Assembly (NCBI RefSeq): GCF_001279775.1
Contig: NZ_LGDG01000268.1
Location: 1-64,000, forward strand
Direction: 5' to 3'
Length of the DNA: 64,000 bases
DNA from: Streptomyces sp. MMG1533
GTDB taxonomy: Bacteria; Actinomycetota; Actinomycetes; Streptomycetales; Streptomycetaceae
The position numbers and the translations under genes were made by a program. Shown piece by piece: positions 7,804 to 16,604 of this stretch (the first letter of the stretch is position 1; every line of letters starts with the position of its first letter). The notes below the pieces were generated by a model that saw only the letters and a program-made list of their open reading frames with translations, had not been told where the DNA came from and searched no databases.

Positions 7804-8814
7804 ATGAGAACTCGCAGAGCCGCACTTCTCGGAGCTCTTGCCACTGTGTCGATGCTCGCCGTGAGCGCCTGTGGCGCCACCGCGGAGAAGGAGGATTCGG
7901 GGAGCGGAAGCGGGAGCGGCAAGCCCGTCACCGGTCTTCGGCTGATGGTGCCCAACACCCCGGGCAGCGGGTACGACGTCACCGCCCGGACCGTCGCGCA
8001 GGTGATGCAGGACAGCAAGGTGGCGTCCGGGGTCCAGGTGTACAACCTGCCCGGGGCCGGCGGCACCGTGGGCCTGCAGCGCCTGGTGAACGAGAAGGGC
8101 AACGGCAAGCTCGCCATGCAGATGGGGCTGGGCGTCGTCGGTGCCGCCTACACCTCGAAGTCGGCGGCGACGCTGACCGACACCACGCCGATCGCCAAGC
8201 TGATCGAGGAGGCCGGCGCGATCGTCGTGTCGAAGGACTCCCCGTACAAGACGATCGACGATCTCGTCGCCGCGTGGAAGAAGAACCCCAAGAAGGTGGC
8301 CGTGGGCGGCGGCTCGTCGCCGGGCGGCCCGGACCACCTGCTTCCGATGCAGCTGGCGAAGGCCGTCGGCATCGAACCGAAGGACGTCAACTACGTCGGG
8401 TACGACGGCGGCGGTGAGCTGCTGCCCGCCATCCTCGGTGACAAGGTCGCCTTCGGTGCCAGTGGGTACGGCGAGTTCCTCGACCAGATCGAGGCGGGGC
8501 AGGTGCGGGTGCTGGCGGTGACCAGCGAGAAGCCGATCGACGCCGTGAAGGACGCCCCCACGCTCAAGGACTCCGGGATCGACCTGGTCTTCACCAACTG
8601 GCGCGGCATCGTCGCCCCTCCCGGGATCACCGACGCGCAGAAGAAGACCTGGATCGACTCCCTGACCAAGATGCACGACTCGGAGCAGTGGAAGGCCGAG
8701 CTGACCAAGCGCGGCTGGGCCGACGCCTTCGTCACCGGTGACGAGTTCGGCTCCTACTTGAAGGAGCAGGACCAGTCCGTCGCCGCCCTGCTGACCGAGC
8801 TCGGACTGGCATGA
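7804..8814 (+). CDS. tctC: TctC-type tricarboxylate-binding lipoprotein
   Basis: A 336-residue extracytoplasmic solute-binding protein of the tripartite tricarboxylate transporter (TTT) family. The signal peptide ends in a lipobox LAVSAC, with Cys23 as the lipid anchor. The mature part carries the Bug/TctC fold, including the PGGGxD-like N-terminal loop (VPNTPGSGYDVTAR) and the NLPGAGGTVG loop that contact carboxylates. Its stop overlaps the TctB start by 4 bp. Substrates of the family include citrate, other tricarboxylates and unrelated carboxylates, so the exact substrate is open. Confidence 0.9.
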   Translation: MRTRRAALLGALATVSMLAVSACGATAEKEDSGSGSGSGKPVTGLRLMVPNTPGSGYDVTARTVAQVMQDSKVASGVQVYNLPGAGGTVGLQRLVNEKGNGKLAMQMGLGVVGAAYTSKSAATLTDTTPIAKLIEEAGAIVVSKDSPYKTIDDLVAAWKKNPKKVAVGGGSSPGGPDHLLPMQLAKAVGIEPKDVNYVGYDGGGELLPAILGDKVAFGASGYGEFLDQIEAGQVRVLAVTSEKPIDAVKDAPTLKDSGIDLVFTNWRGIVAPPGITDAQKKTWIDSLTKMHDSEQWKAELTKRGWADAFVTGDEFGSYLKEQDQSVAALLTELGLA

Positions 8815-9344
8815 GCTCCCAGGTCGACGAAGTGAGCGTCGAGGACGCTCCTGGGCCGCAGGGCAAGGACCGCGCACAGTACGGTGTGTGCGCGTTCCTC
8901 GCCCTGCTGGGCACCGCGGTGATCGTGGACGGGCTCGGCATCCCGCACATCACCAGCAGCACCGACCCGGTGGGACCGCGCGCGGTGCCCGTGCTCCTGG
9001 GCGTACTGCTCCTGGTGGTCGCGGTGCTGTACGCGGTCGATGTGGCCCGGGGCGGCCACGGTGAGCCGGAGGCCGGCGAGGACGTCGACCTGTCCCAGGG
9101 CATCGACTGGCGCACGGTGCTGCTGCTGATCGGCGCGTTCGTGGTGAACGCGGTGCTGATCGAACGGCTCGGCTGGGTGATCAGCGGCGCGTTGCTGTTC
9201 TGGGGAACGGCCTTCGCCCTCGGGAACCGCCACTACGTACGCAATCTGCTGATCGCCGTGACGATGTCCCTCACCACGTTCTACGCCTTCGCGATCGGGC
9301 TCGGTGTCAGCCTCCCGGCCGGTGTTCTGCAAGGGATCCTGTGA
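8811..9344 (+). CDS. tctB: TctB-type small membrane subunit
   Basis: A 177-residue protein with about four transmembrane helices (for example at residues 24-44, 60-78, 105-122 and 130-170). It corresponds to the poorly conserved small permease subunit TctB. It overlaps tctC by 4 bp upstream and tctA by 4 bp downstream, which indicates translational coupling in the transporter operon. Confidence 0.88.
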   Translation: MSSQVDEVSVEDAPGPQGKDRAQYGVCAFLALLGTAVIVDGLGIPHITSSTDPVGPRAVPVLLGVLLLVVAVLYAVDVARGGHGEPEAGEDVDLSQGIDWRTVLLLIGAFVVNAVLIERLGWVISGALLFWGTAFALGNRHYVRNLLIAVTMSLTTFYAFAIGLGVSLPAGVLQGIL

Positions 9345-10843
9345 TGGAGAACCTGAACAATCTTCTCCAGGGCTTCGAGGACGTCGTTGCCCCGATGAAC
9401 CTGCTGCTGGCGTTGATCGGCGTCGTGGTCGGCACCGCGGTGGGTGTACTGCCGGGCATCGGCCCGGCGATGACCGTGGCCCTGCTGCTGCCGATCACCT
9501 ACGGCATGGAGCCGGTGCAGGCGTTCATCATGTTCGCCGGCATCTTCTACGGCGGCATGTACGGCGGATCGACCACCTCCATCCTGCTGAACACTCCCGG
9601 TGAGTCGTCCTCGGTGGTCACGGCCATCGAGGGCAACAAGATGGCCAAGGCCGGCCGGGCGGCGCAGGCGCTCGCCACCGCCGCGATCGGTTCCTTCGTG
9701 GCGGGCACGATCGGCACCCTGCTGCTGGTGCTGGTGACTCCGCTGGTGGTGGACTTCGCGATCAGCCTGGGTGCTCCGGACTACTTCGCCCTGATGCTGC
9801 TCTCCTTCATCGCGGTCACGTCCGTGCTGGGCGCGTCACGGGTCCGTGGTCTCATCTCGCTGCTGCTGGGTCTGACCATCGGCCTGGTCGGCATCGACTC
9901 GGTGTCGGGACAGCAGCGGCTCACCCTGGGCATCCCCCAGCTGGCCGACGGGATCGACGTGGTCGTCGTCGCCGTCGCCATCTTCGCCGTCGGCGAGGCG
10001 CTGTGGGTGGCCGCGCATCTGCGGCGCAAGCCCGTCGAGGTCATCCCGGTCGGCAGGCCGTGGATGGGGAGGAAGGACTGGAAGCGGTCCTGGATGCCCT
10101 GGCTGCGCGGTACGGCGTTCGGCTTCCCGTTCGGTGCGCTCCCGGCCGGCGGTGCGGAGATCCCGACCTTCCTGTCGTACGCGACGGAGAAGCGGCTGAC
10201 CAAGCATCCGGAGGAGTTCGGCAAGGGTGCGATCGAGGGTGTGGCCGGTCCGGAGGCGGCGAACAACGCCTCCGCGGCGGGCACCCTGGTCCCGATGCTC
10301 GCCCTCGGGCTGCCGACGAACGCGACCGCCGCGGTCATGCTGGCGGCGTTCCAGTCGTACGGCATCCAGCCCGGTCCACTGCTGTTCGAACGCGAGGCGA
10401 GCCTCGTGTGGGTGCTGATCGCCAGCCTGTTCATCGGCAATCTGCTGCTGCTCCTGCTGAATCTGCCGCTCGCGCCGACCTGGGCGAAACTCCTGCAGAT
10501 TCAGCGCCCCTATCTGTACGCGGGAATCCTGTTCTTCGCGTCGATGGGTGCGTACGCCGTCAACGCACAGCCCCTGGACCTGTTCCTGCTGCTGTTGCTG
10601 GGACTCCTCGGCTTCGCGATGCGGCGGTTCGGACTGCCGGTGCTGCCGCTGATCATCGGCGTCATCCTCGGCCCGCGGGCCGAACTGCAGGGACGGCGCT
10701 CCCTGCAGCTGTCGGGCGGCGAGTTGTCGGGCCTGGTGGGCGGACCGGTGTCCTACGCGGTGTACACGACGATCGTGCTGGTGCTCGTCTGGCCGCTGGT
10801 GCGGCGGTTCGTCGTACGTCCGCTTCGTGAGCGAAGTGTCTGA
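9341..10843 (+). CDS. tctA: TctA-type large permease subunit
   Basis: A 500-residue polytopic membrane protein of the TctA family, at its usual length. Conserved glycine-rich stretches are present: [21 protein letters not shown] near residue 40 and [18 protein letters not shown] near residue 75, plus a related repeat in the second half ([15 protein letters not shown]). It forms the Na+- or H+-coupled channel of the tripartite system with tctB and tctC and ends the core operon. Confidence 0.92.
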   Translation: MMENLNNLLQGFEDVVAPMNLLLALIGVVVGTAVGVLPGIGPAMTVALLLPITYGMEPVQAFIMFAGIFYGGMYGGSTTSILLNTPGESSSVVTAIEGNKMAKAGRAAQALATAAIGSFVAGTIGTLLLVLVTPLVVDFAISLGAPDYFALMLLSFIAVTSVLGASRVRGLISLLLGLTIGLVGIDSVSGQQRLTLGIPQLADGIDVVVVAVAIFAVGEALWVAAHLRRKPVEVIPVGRPWMGRKDWKRSWMPWLRGTAFGFPFGALPAGGAEIPTFLSYATEKRLTKHPEEFGKGAIEGVAGPEAANNASAAGTLVPMLALGLPTNATAAVMLAAFQSYGIQPGPLLFEREASLVWVLIASLFIGNLLLLLLNLPLAPTWAKLLQIQRPYLYAGILFFASMGAYAVNAQPLDLFLLLLLGLLGFAMRRFGLPVLPLIIGVILGPRAELQGRRSLQLSGGELSGLVGGPVSYAVYTTIVLVLVWPLVRRFVVRPLRERSV

Positions 10844-10889
10844 GAGTGCCGGAGAGGGGGCCTGAGAGGGCCCTGGAGGGAGAGCAGAC

Positions 10890-11285
10890 ATGACCGTACT
10901 GGTCGGATACGTACCCTCACCCGAGGGTGAGGCCGCGCTGCGCGCGGGAATCGACGAGGCCCACCTGCGCGGCGAGAAGCTGCTGGTGGTGAACACCTCG
11001 CGGGGCGACGCCTATGTGGACCCGCGCTTCGCGCAGGAGCCCGATCTGGCTCATGTCCGCGAGGACCTGGCCGCACTGGGGATCGAGTTCGACATCCGCC
11101 AGGTGCTCGGCGGCGGCGATGCCGCCGAGGAGATCATCGAACTGGCGGAGCAGGCGGACGTGTCCCTGGTGGTGATCGGGCTACGGCGCCGGAGCGCGGT
11201 CGGCAAGCTGATCATGGGCTCCGCCGCGCAACAGATCCTGCTGGGAGCCGGCTGCCCGGTCCTCGCCGTGAAGGCCGCTTCCTGA
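10890..11285 (+). CDS. Universal stress protein (UspA family)
   Basis: A single Usp domain of 131 residues. The ATP-binding signature G-L-R-R-R-S-A-V-G-K-L-I-M-G-S-A is near the C-terminus. GGAGGGAG lies just before the ATG. It follows tctA after 46 bp and is probably transcribed with it; small Usp genes often accompany tct operons. It is a cytoplasmic nucleotide-binding regulator, but its partner cannot be deduced. Confidence 0.85.
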   Translation: MTVLVGYVPSPEGEAALRAGIDEAHLRGEKLLVVNTSRGDAYVDPRFAQEPDLAHVREDLAALGIEFDIRQVLGGGDAAEEIIELAEQADVSLVVIGLRRRSAVGKLIMGSAAQQILLGAGCPVLAVKAAS

Positions 11286-11368
11286 GCCCGGCGCCGGGGG
11301 CCGGGGGCCGGGAGCTCCCAGCCCCCTCGGAACCCCCTCGGAACTCACTCTCACCGTATGGGACAACG

Positions 11369-12514
11369 ATGATCTTCAGAACATTCGGCTGGTCGTTCGT
11401 CGTCACGGCGGCCGGCCTCGCCTTCGCCGCGTGGCAGTGGGGATGGGAGGCGTTCGGGATCGTACTGATCCTGTCGATCCTGGAGATCTCGCTGTCCTTC
11501 GACAACGCGGTGGTCAACGCCGGAATCCTGAAGAAGATGAATGCCTTCTGGCAGAAGCTCTTCCTCACCGTCGGCGTCCTGATCGCGGTGTTCGGCATGC
11601 GGCTGGTCTTCCCGGTCGTGATCGTCGCCATCAGCGCGAAGGTCGGCCCCATCGAGGCGGTGCAGCTCGCCCTCGACGAACCGGGCCGGTACGAGGACCT
11701 GGTCACCGACGCCCACCCGGCGATCGCCGCCTTCGGCGGCATGTTCCTGCTGATGATCTTCCTGGACTTCATCTTCGAGGACCGCGACATCAAGTGGCTC
11801 GGCCGGCTGGAGCGCCCGCTGGCCAAGCTCGGCAAGGTCGACATGCTGTCGGTCTGCATCGCGCTCGTTGTGCTGATGGTCTCGGCGATGACGTTCGCCA
11901 CCCACGCGCACGTCAGCACGGGCCATGCGGACAAGTCCGCCACGGTGCTGCTCTCCGGAATCGCCGGTCTCATCACGTATCTGATCGTGGGCGGCCTCTC
12001 CGGATACTTCGAGGACAGGCTCGAAGAGGAGGAGGAACACGAACACGAGGAGGAGGAAAAGGCCAAGGCCGAGGGCAAGCCGGTCTCGGTGGTCGCCCTC
12101 GCCGGCAAGGCGGCGTTCTTCCTCTTCCTCTACCTGGAAGTCCTGGACGCGTCCTTCTCCTTCGACGGTGTGATCGGCGCCTTCGCCATCACCAACCACA
12201 TCTTCTGGATGGCGCTCGGCCTGGGTATCGGCGCCATGTACGTCCGGTCCCTCACCGTCTACCTGGTCCGCCAAGGCACCCTCGACGACTACGTCTACCT
12301 GGAGCACGGCGCGCACTACGCGATCGGTGCCCTCGCCGCGATCCTGCTGATCACCATCCAGTACGCAATCAGCGAGATCATCACCGGCCTGGTCGGTGTC
12401 GTCCTGATCGCGGCATCCTTCCTGTCGTCCGTCCGCCGCAACAAGGCACTAGAGGCGGCCGAGAGGAAAGGCCTGACCTCGGACGAGAAGACCGAAGTCC
12501 CGTCCGGAAGTTGA
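11369..12514 (+). CDS. DUF475 / TerC-like integral membrane protein
   Basis: A 381-residue membrane protein of family DUF475, related to TerC. Two halves carry the paired acidic membrane motifs of the superfamily: EISLSFDNAVV near residue 40 and DASFSFDGVIGAFAI near 265. These acidic residues are thought to handle metal ions (Mn2+ export or tellurite resistance in TerC relatives). A charged cytoplasmic Glu/His-rich loop (around residue 215) separates the halves and could bind metal. The gene follows the Usp gene by 83 bp with no strong ribosome site. Substrate is unknown. Confidence 0.85.
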   Translation: MIFRTFGWSFVVTAAGLAFAAWQWGWEAFGIVLILSILEISLSFDNAVVNAGILKKMNAFWQKLFLTVGVLIAVFGMRLVFPVVIVAISAKVGPIEAVQLALDEPGRYEDLVTDAHPAIAAFGGMFLLMIFLDFIFEDRDIKWLGRLERPLAKLGKVDMLSVCIALVVLMVSAMTFATHAHVSTGHADKSATVLLSGIAGLITYLIVGGLSGYFEDRLEEEEEHEHEEEEKAKAEGKPVSVVALAGKAAFFLFLYLEVLDASFSFDGVIGAFAITNHIFWMALGLGIGAMYVRSLTVYLVRQGTLDDYVYLEHGAHYAIGALAAILLITIQYAISEIITGLVGVVLIAASFLSSVRRNKALEAAERKGLTSDEKTEVPSGS

Positions 12515-12730
12515 CCGGCCGGCGATCAGTGCCGCAAAGGCACGTTCCGCACCCCATTACGGCGGCCGGCGCGGGCCAGGACCGCGGTGTTCCGGGGGCG
12601 GTCGGCTTCCCCGACCGGGACGTGAGGTGCAAGCTGGAATGGAGGCCGCCCCGCCATCCCGGGAACGGGCTCGGGACGCGGTCTCGCCACTCCGAGTGAG
12701 CTCCCTGGGGCTCGGCAGGAGGGAAGCGAG

Positions 12731-13387
12731 ATGACAGAGCAGGTCACCACCGGTACGCGTTGGCGCCTGGCCGGTGATTGGTTCGATGTGTGCAAGTGCG
12801 CCATACCGTGCCCCTGCACGTTTGCACAGCCCCCGACCTACGGCGACTGCGAAGGCGTGCTGGTCTGGCATATCCGGGAAGGAAACTTCGGCGACGTGCG
12901 GCTCGACGATCTCAACGTCCTGATGCTCGGCTCCTTCGTCGGCAACGTCTGGGCCGGCGCGCACACCGACGCGTACGCCGCGGTCTTCCTGGACGAGCGC
13001 GCCGACGAGCAGCAGCGCGGTGCACTCGGGGCCGTCTTCGGCGGTGAGGCGGGCGGATGGCCGGCACAGTTCGGGGAGATGTTCCACCCTGAGATGCGCG
13101 GCATGGACATCGCCCCGATCCACGTGGAGATCGACGAGGACCTCGCGACCTGGCGAGCCGAGATTCCGGGCCGGGTCACGGCCACCGCTGAGGCACTCAC
13201 CGGCCCGACGTCCCCGGACGGCGCACGCGTCCAGCTTCACAATGCCCCGGGCGCCGAGGTGGGGCCGGGCCAGGTCGCCACCTGGGGACGCGCCACCGTC
13301 GACCGCGCCGAGGCATTCGGCTTCTCGTGGGAACGCTCGGGAAAGTCGAGCAAATACTTCCCGTTCGACTGGAGCGGTCCTGACTGA
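12731..13387 (+). CDS. DUF1326 protein with N-terminal Cys cluster
   Basis: A 218-residue cytoplasmic protein of DUF1326. The N-terminus has a dense cysteine cluster (CKCAIPCPC, Cys21/23/27/29, and Cys40) that could bind a metal, though no biochemical role is established. DUF1326 genes often neighbour DUF2182 membrane protein genes. Here the DUF2182 gene is just downstream on the other strand (13629-14465), supporting a shared function. AGGAGGGAAGCGAG precedes the ATG. Confidence 0.82.
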   Translation: MTEQVTTGTRWRLAGDWFDVCKCAIPCPCTFAQPPTYGDCEGVLVWHIREGNFGDVRLDDLNVLMLGSFVGNVWAGAHTDAYAAVFLDERADEQQRGALGAVFGGEAGGWPAQFGEMFHPEMRGMDIAPIHVEIDEDLATWRAEIPGRVTATAEALTGPTSPDGARVQLHNAPGAEVGPGQVATWGRATVDRAEAFGFSWERSGKSSKYFPFDWSGPD

Positions 13388-13628
13388 AGAGCTGGACGGC
13401 CCGGCAGGAGCCTTACCCGCAGCCCGACAAAGATCAAGAGCTCGCGCGGTGGGCACCCTGCTCTCATGGGTCGACCAGGGCGCGGTGATCGCGCCCGGCG
13501 ACGCCGCGGCCGCGACCTGGTTGCGGGTGCTGTTCCACTTCCTGGTGCCGTTCTGCGTGTCCAGCGCGGGCTTCCTCGGCTGCCGGCGGGCCGCCTGGCG
13601 GAGCGCACGGTCACCGGGGACAGGTGAG

Positions 13629-14465
13629 TCACATGCCGCCCATCGACGGCATCGACCCCTGCAGCCCCGGCAGCAGCCAGTCCTGGAACGGTGCGAGCAC
13701 GGCCAGCACGAGAAACGCGATGCCCACTACCCGGCCGAGCAGCGGGCCACGGGGCCACAGCTTCTCCACGAAGATCACCACGGCCAGTCCGGCCATCGCC
13801 GCCACGTTCATCACGCCGAGCGGGATGAGGACGACCATCAGTCCCGCGCAGCAGCCGACGCAGTAGGCGCCGTGATGGACGCCGACCCGAAGATCGCGGG
13901 CCGGCTGCCGGAACCCGGCGTAGCGCACCAGGTGGCTCATGGGATCGCGGCAGTGCCGCAGACAGACGTACTTGAGGGGGCCGAACTGATACAGGCCCGC
14001 GAGCAGGAAGGCCCCCGCGGCGATCCAGTGTCCGACGGTCGGGTGGTCGTCCACCAGGCCGCCGGTGAGGGCCAGGGCCGCGTAGGCGAGCAGTCCGAAG
14101 GCGGTCCACACCAGCAGATACCCGCCCACGAACTCGACGGTGCGCAACGTCCGCGTCCAGCCGGAGGACTGCCGGCCGAGCCCCCGCACCCACGTGATGG
14201 CCACCGGCGCCATGGACGGCAGCATCATGGCCGCCATCATCGTCACCCACAGCAGCAGGAACAGCGGCAGCGCCATCCCCATCGTGCCGGGCTCGACCCC
14301 CATGTCCCGGGCCTGCCCGATCGTCAGCGCCCAGGCCGGCACCGCAATCAGGACGACCAGGAACCAGGCGGCCACGAGATCCCGCGCCGGCAGCAAGCCT
14401 CCGCCCGCTCCGGTCGGCGCGGGCGACCGGGCGGATGCGAAGGCGGAAGTCCGGCTGTGACGCAT
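13629..14465 (-). CDS. DUF2182 integral membrane protein, putative metal-binding
   Basis: A 278-residue polytopic membrane protein. ATG 14465 is chosen over a longer frame because AGGAG lies 9 bases upstream. DUF2182 hallmarks are visible: MMAAMMLPSMAP in an early helix, CLRHCRDP in a central loop and GAYCVGCCAGLM in a late helix. The paired Cys and Met residues suggest binding of a soft metal such as copper, which is inference. It is convergent with the DUF1326 gene, its frequent genomic partner, across about 240 bp with no other gene. Confidence 0.82.
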   Translation of the reverse strand: MRHSRTSAFASARSPAPTGAGGGLLPARDLVAAWFLVVLIAVPAWALTIGQARDMGVEPGTMGMALPLFLLLWVTMMAAMMLPSMAPVAITWVRGLGRQSSGWTRTLRTVEFVGGYLLVWTAFGLLAYAALALTGGLVDDHPTVGHWIAAGAFLLAGLYQFGPLKYVCLRHCRDPMSHLVRYAGFRQPARDLRVGVHHGAYCVGCCAGLMVVLIPLGVMNVAAMAGLAVVIFVEKLWPRGPLLGRVVGIAFLVLAVLAPFQDWLLPGLQGSMPSMGGM

Positions 14466-14752
14466 CGGCGTGTACTCCTGCGGATGGTTCCAGGACAGCA
14501 CGCATCCCTCCGGGGCGCGACCTCGCACGGCCTGAGTCAAACGCAGACTCCTCGGAGAACACTCTCCCGGGCACTTCCCCGATACCGTCGGCCTCAGGAT
14601 GGCCTCAACAGGTTGCCCTGCCGCAGCAGAACACGTCTCACCAGCCACGCGTCAGGGCGTGCTCGTCGGGAGGGAACTCCGCAACCAGGTCGGGCCGTAC
14701 GGGGTGGTAACTCCAGTCCGCACGATGGGATTGGCGGTAGCCTACAATTAAC

Positions 14753-14774
14753 TATCCATGGAAGATAATTCTTC
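14753..14774. promoter_or_regulatory. Candidate MarR operator (TCCATGGA core and GAAGA-N4-TCTTC)
   Basis: An AT-rich patch just before the MarR gene holds the palindrome TCCATGGA (14755-14762) followed by the inverted repeat GAAGA-TAAT-TCTTC (14761-14774). The TTCCATGGAA-like core recurs at 16463-16476 upstream of other local genes. Autoregulation by MarR is the simplest reading. Confidence 0.4.
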
Positions 14775-14787
14775 GGAAGATGAGTGA
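14758..14787 (+). other. Possible leader ORF (MEDNSSEDE) overlapping the MarR start
   Basis: An ATG at 14758 opens a nine-codon frame that ends in TGA at 14785-14787. That stop overlaps the ATG of the MarR gene by one base (TGATG). No ribosome site precedes it, so it may be chance, but the coupling geometry is exact. The rest of the 14466-14757 gap shows no gene. Confidence 0.3.
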
Positions 14788-15302
14788 TGGCTGACGCCGA
14801 CCTGAAGCTGTTGTACCGGGAGCTGGTCTCGCTGGAGATCGAGCTGTGGGATGGCATCGAGGGGCGGTTGAGGGCCGAGTACGACCTGCCGCTGACCTCG
14901 TTCGAGGTGCTGCACCTGCTGCTGCAGCGGCCCGGGCGGCGGATCCAGGACATCGCGGAGAAGTTCTCGATCACGGTGGGTGGCACGAGCAAGGTGGTCG
15001 ATCGCCTGGAGGCGGCGGGCCTGTGTGAGCGGCGGGCCAATCCGAACGACCGCCGTTCCTCGATCGTCGAGCTGACGCCCGAGGGGCGGAAGCTGGTGGA
15101 CGGGGCCCTGAAGGTCTTCGAGGAGGAGCTGGAACTGCGTATCGGGTCGGTGATTCCCGAGCAGTCCGTACGCGGGGTGACCGCGGTCCTCAGCACTCTG
15201 CGGGCAGCCGGACGCGCCCTGGACGCGGAGCGGAAGGCCGCCGCGCAGACGCCAGTGCCGGCTACGCGGGCTCCGAAGCAGCCCGGCCGGCCGGCATCGT
15301 GA
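14787..15302 (+). CDS. MarR-family transcriptional regulator
   Basis: A 171-residue MarR protein. The winged HTH is clear: IQDIAEKFSITVGGTSKVVDRLEAAGL (recognition helix) and then the wing RRANPNDRRSSIVELTPEG. ATG 14787 follows GGAAG; a GTG one codon earlier is equally in frame. The C-terminus is a disordered Ala/Pro tail. It is convergent with a PPOX protein gene. It probably senses a small phenolic or oxidative signal, as usual for the family; the effector is unknown. Confidence 0.88.
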   Translation: MADADLKLLYRELVSLEIELWDGIEGRLRAEYDLPLTSFEVLHLLLQRPGRRIQDIAEKFSITVGGTSKVVDRLEAAGLCERRANPNDRRSSIVELTPEGRKLVDGALKVFEEELELRIGSVIPEQSVRGVTAVLSTLRAAGRALDAERKAAAQTPVPATRAPKQPGRPAS

Positions 15303-15380
15303 GCCGGGACGGCTCGGCAGTGCCCGTGGGTTGATCAGCCGGGGCCGGACGAACACAGCCCCGGCCCATCAGCGCACGAT

Positions 15381-15806
15381 TCAGTCGGCGATACCGGCGA
15401 AGGCGATGACTTTGTCGATGTGGCCCCGGACGAGGAGGTTACCGGGGCCACCGTTGCGTGCGGCGTACTCCTCGGTACGGTCGTCGCCCATGTATCGGGT
15501 GCCCAGGAGGCCGCCCCAGCGCAGCATGCCGTCCGGGTCCTCGGAGATCGTCGTGTGGCCCTGGAGGAGGACGAACGCGTACGGGGGCCGGTCCTCGTCG
15601 ATGCAGAGGGCGAACCGTCCGTCGCGGGCGAGGTTGCGGCCCTTGACCCCGCTCTTCTCGGTGGTGAGCACGATGTCGTCGCCGTCGAGGAGGAACCAGA
15701 CCGGTGTGACGTGGGGGCTGCCGTCGGCGCGGACGGTGGACAGCTTGCCTGTGCGGGTGCCGTACGTGACGAACGCCCGCCACTGCTGCTCGGTCATCTT
15801 CCGCAT
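15381..15806 (-). CDS. PPOX-class F420/FMN-dependent oxidoreductase
   Basis: A 141-residue split-barrel protein of the pyridoxamine 5'-phosphate oxidase superfamily. The pattern GTRTGKLSTVRADGSPHVTPVWF at the N-terminus resembles actinobacterial F420-dependent reductases of Rv1155/Rv2074 type. Such enzymes reduce tetrapyrroles or xenobiotics, or act as generic flavin reductases. AAAGG precedes the ATG. It lies 72 bp downstream of a SnoaL-like gene on the same strand and may share its transcript and the palindrome at 16463. Confidence 0.82.
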   Translation of the reverse strand: MRKMTEQQWRAFVTYGTRTGKLSTVRADGSPHVTPVWFLLDGDDIVLTTEKSGVKGRNLARDGRFALCIDEDRPPYAFVLLQGHTTISEDPDGMLRWGGLLGTRYMGDDRTEEYAARNGGPGNLLVRGHIDKVIAFAGIAD

Positions 15807-15878
15807 GTGGGTGCCTTTCGCGTGCGTGGATCGGCTCGTGGGTGCCCGAGGCCGAGTCGGCCCCGGGCACCACGGGCT

Positions 15879-16271
15879 CTAGCCCCAGAAGGCGTCTTCG
15901 GCGGCCGGGTCGGCGGAGAAGAGCCACATCTCGGTGATCTTGCCGTTCTCGATGCGCAGGAGGTCGACGCCGTCCATGCTCATCGACGCGTCGTCATGGC
16001 TGCCGGTGAAGTGGATGGTGGCGGCGACCATGTCGCCGTTGCCCATGAGGGTGTGGATCTTGTCGATGGCGAAGGTGCCCCGGCTGGTCTCCATCATGCT
16101 GCCGAGCATCTGGAAGACGGCGCCCTGGCCCTTGTGCTCGCCGGAGAACCGGTTGGCGCCGGGCTGGTGCCAGACGATGTCGGCGTCGAGGAGTTCACCG
16201 AGAGCGGCCATGTCTCCGGTCTGGACGGCCTGGAAGTAGGTGCGGGCGAGGTCGATGTTCGCGCTGGTCAT
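15879..16271 (-). CDS. SnoaL-like / NTF2-fold protein
   Basis: A 130-residue single-domain protein of the SnoaL/NTF2-like superfamily, with the typical start (ARTYFQAVQTGDMAALGELL) and the pattern DIVWHQPG...FSGEHKG. These small cone-shaped proteins are isomerases, cyclases or ligand binders; the active site cannot be assigned from sequence. A perfect AAGGAG site precedes the ATG. It is transcribed toward the PPOX gene and probably forms an operon with it. Confidence 0.8.
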   Translation of the reverse strand: MTSANIDLARTYFQAVQTGDMAALGELLDADIVWHQPGANRFSGEHKGQGAVFQMLGSMMETSRGTFAIDKIHTLMGNGDMVAATIHFTGSHDDASMSMDGVDLLRIENGKITEMWLFSADPAAEDAFWG

Positions 16272-16462
16272 GTCACTTGCTCCTTGGGTTCTTGCACGGG
16301 GGCGGTGGCTATCGGGCGAAGTCGAGGCGGTCGGCGCAACTCTCCGGGGCGGCCCCGATCCGGAGGGTGGCGGTCGCGCTCTGCCGGAATGGCTTCACGG
16401 GCCCGCCTGCCGGAGCGGGCAGCCGAGGCCCCGGATCGGCCGCCCGCCCAGCAAACCATTTA

Positions 16463-16476
16463 GATTCCATGGAATC
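16463..16476. promoter_or_regulatory. Perfect 14-bp palindrome GATTCCATGGAATC
   Basis: A perfect palindrome in an AT-rich patch within the 333-bp gap between the divergent SnoaL-like gene and the radical SAM gene. A diverged half, TTCCATG, follows at about 16495. The core TTCCATGGAA resembles the element before the nearby MarR gene, so it may be a MarR target site. Confidence 0.5.
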
Positions 16477-16604
16477 AACTTCCAGGGATTATTGTTCCAT
16501 GTGATGCAGTGCAGATTCGGCGTCCGGTCACCTCGCCCTTGCGCACAGCACAGGAACGAGGCCGCCCCGGGCGCGGGCGGCCGAGAGCAGAGAGGAATCC
16601 CGTC

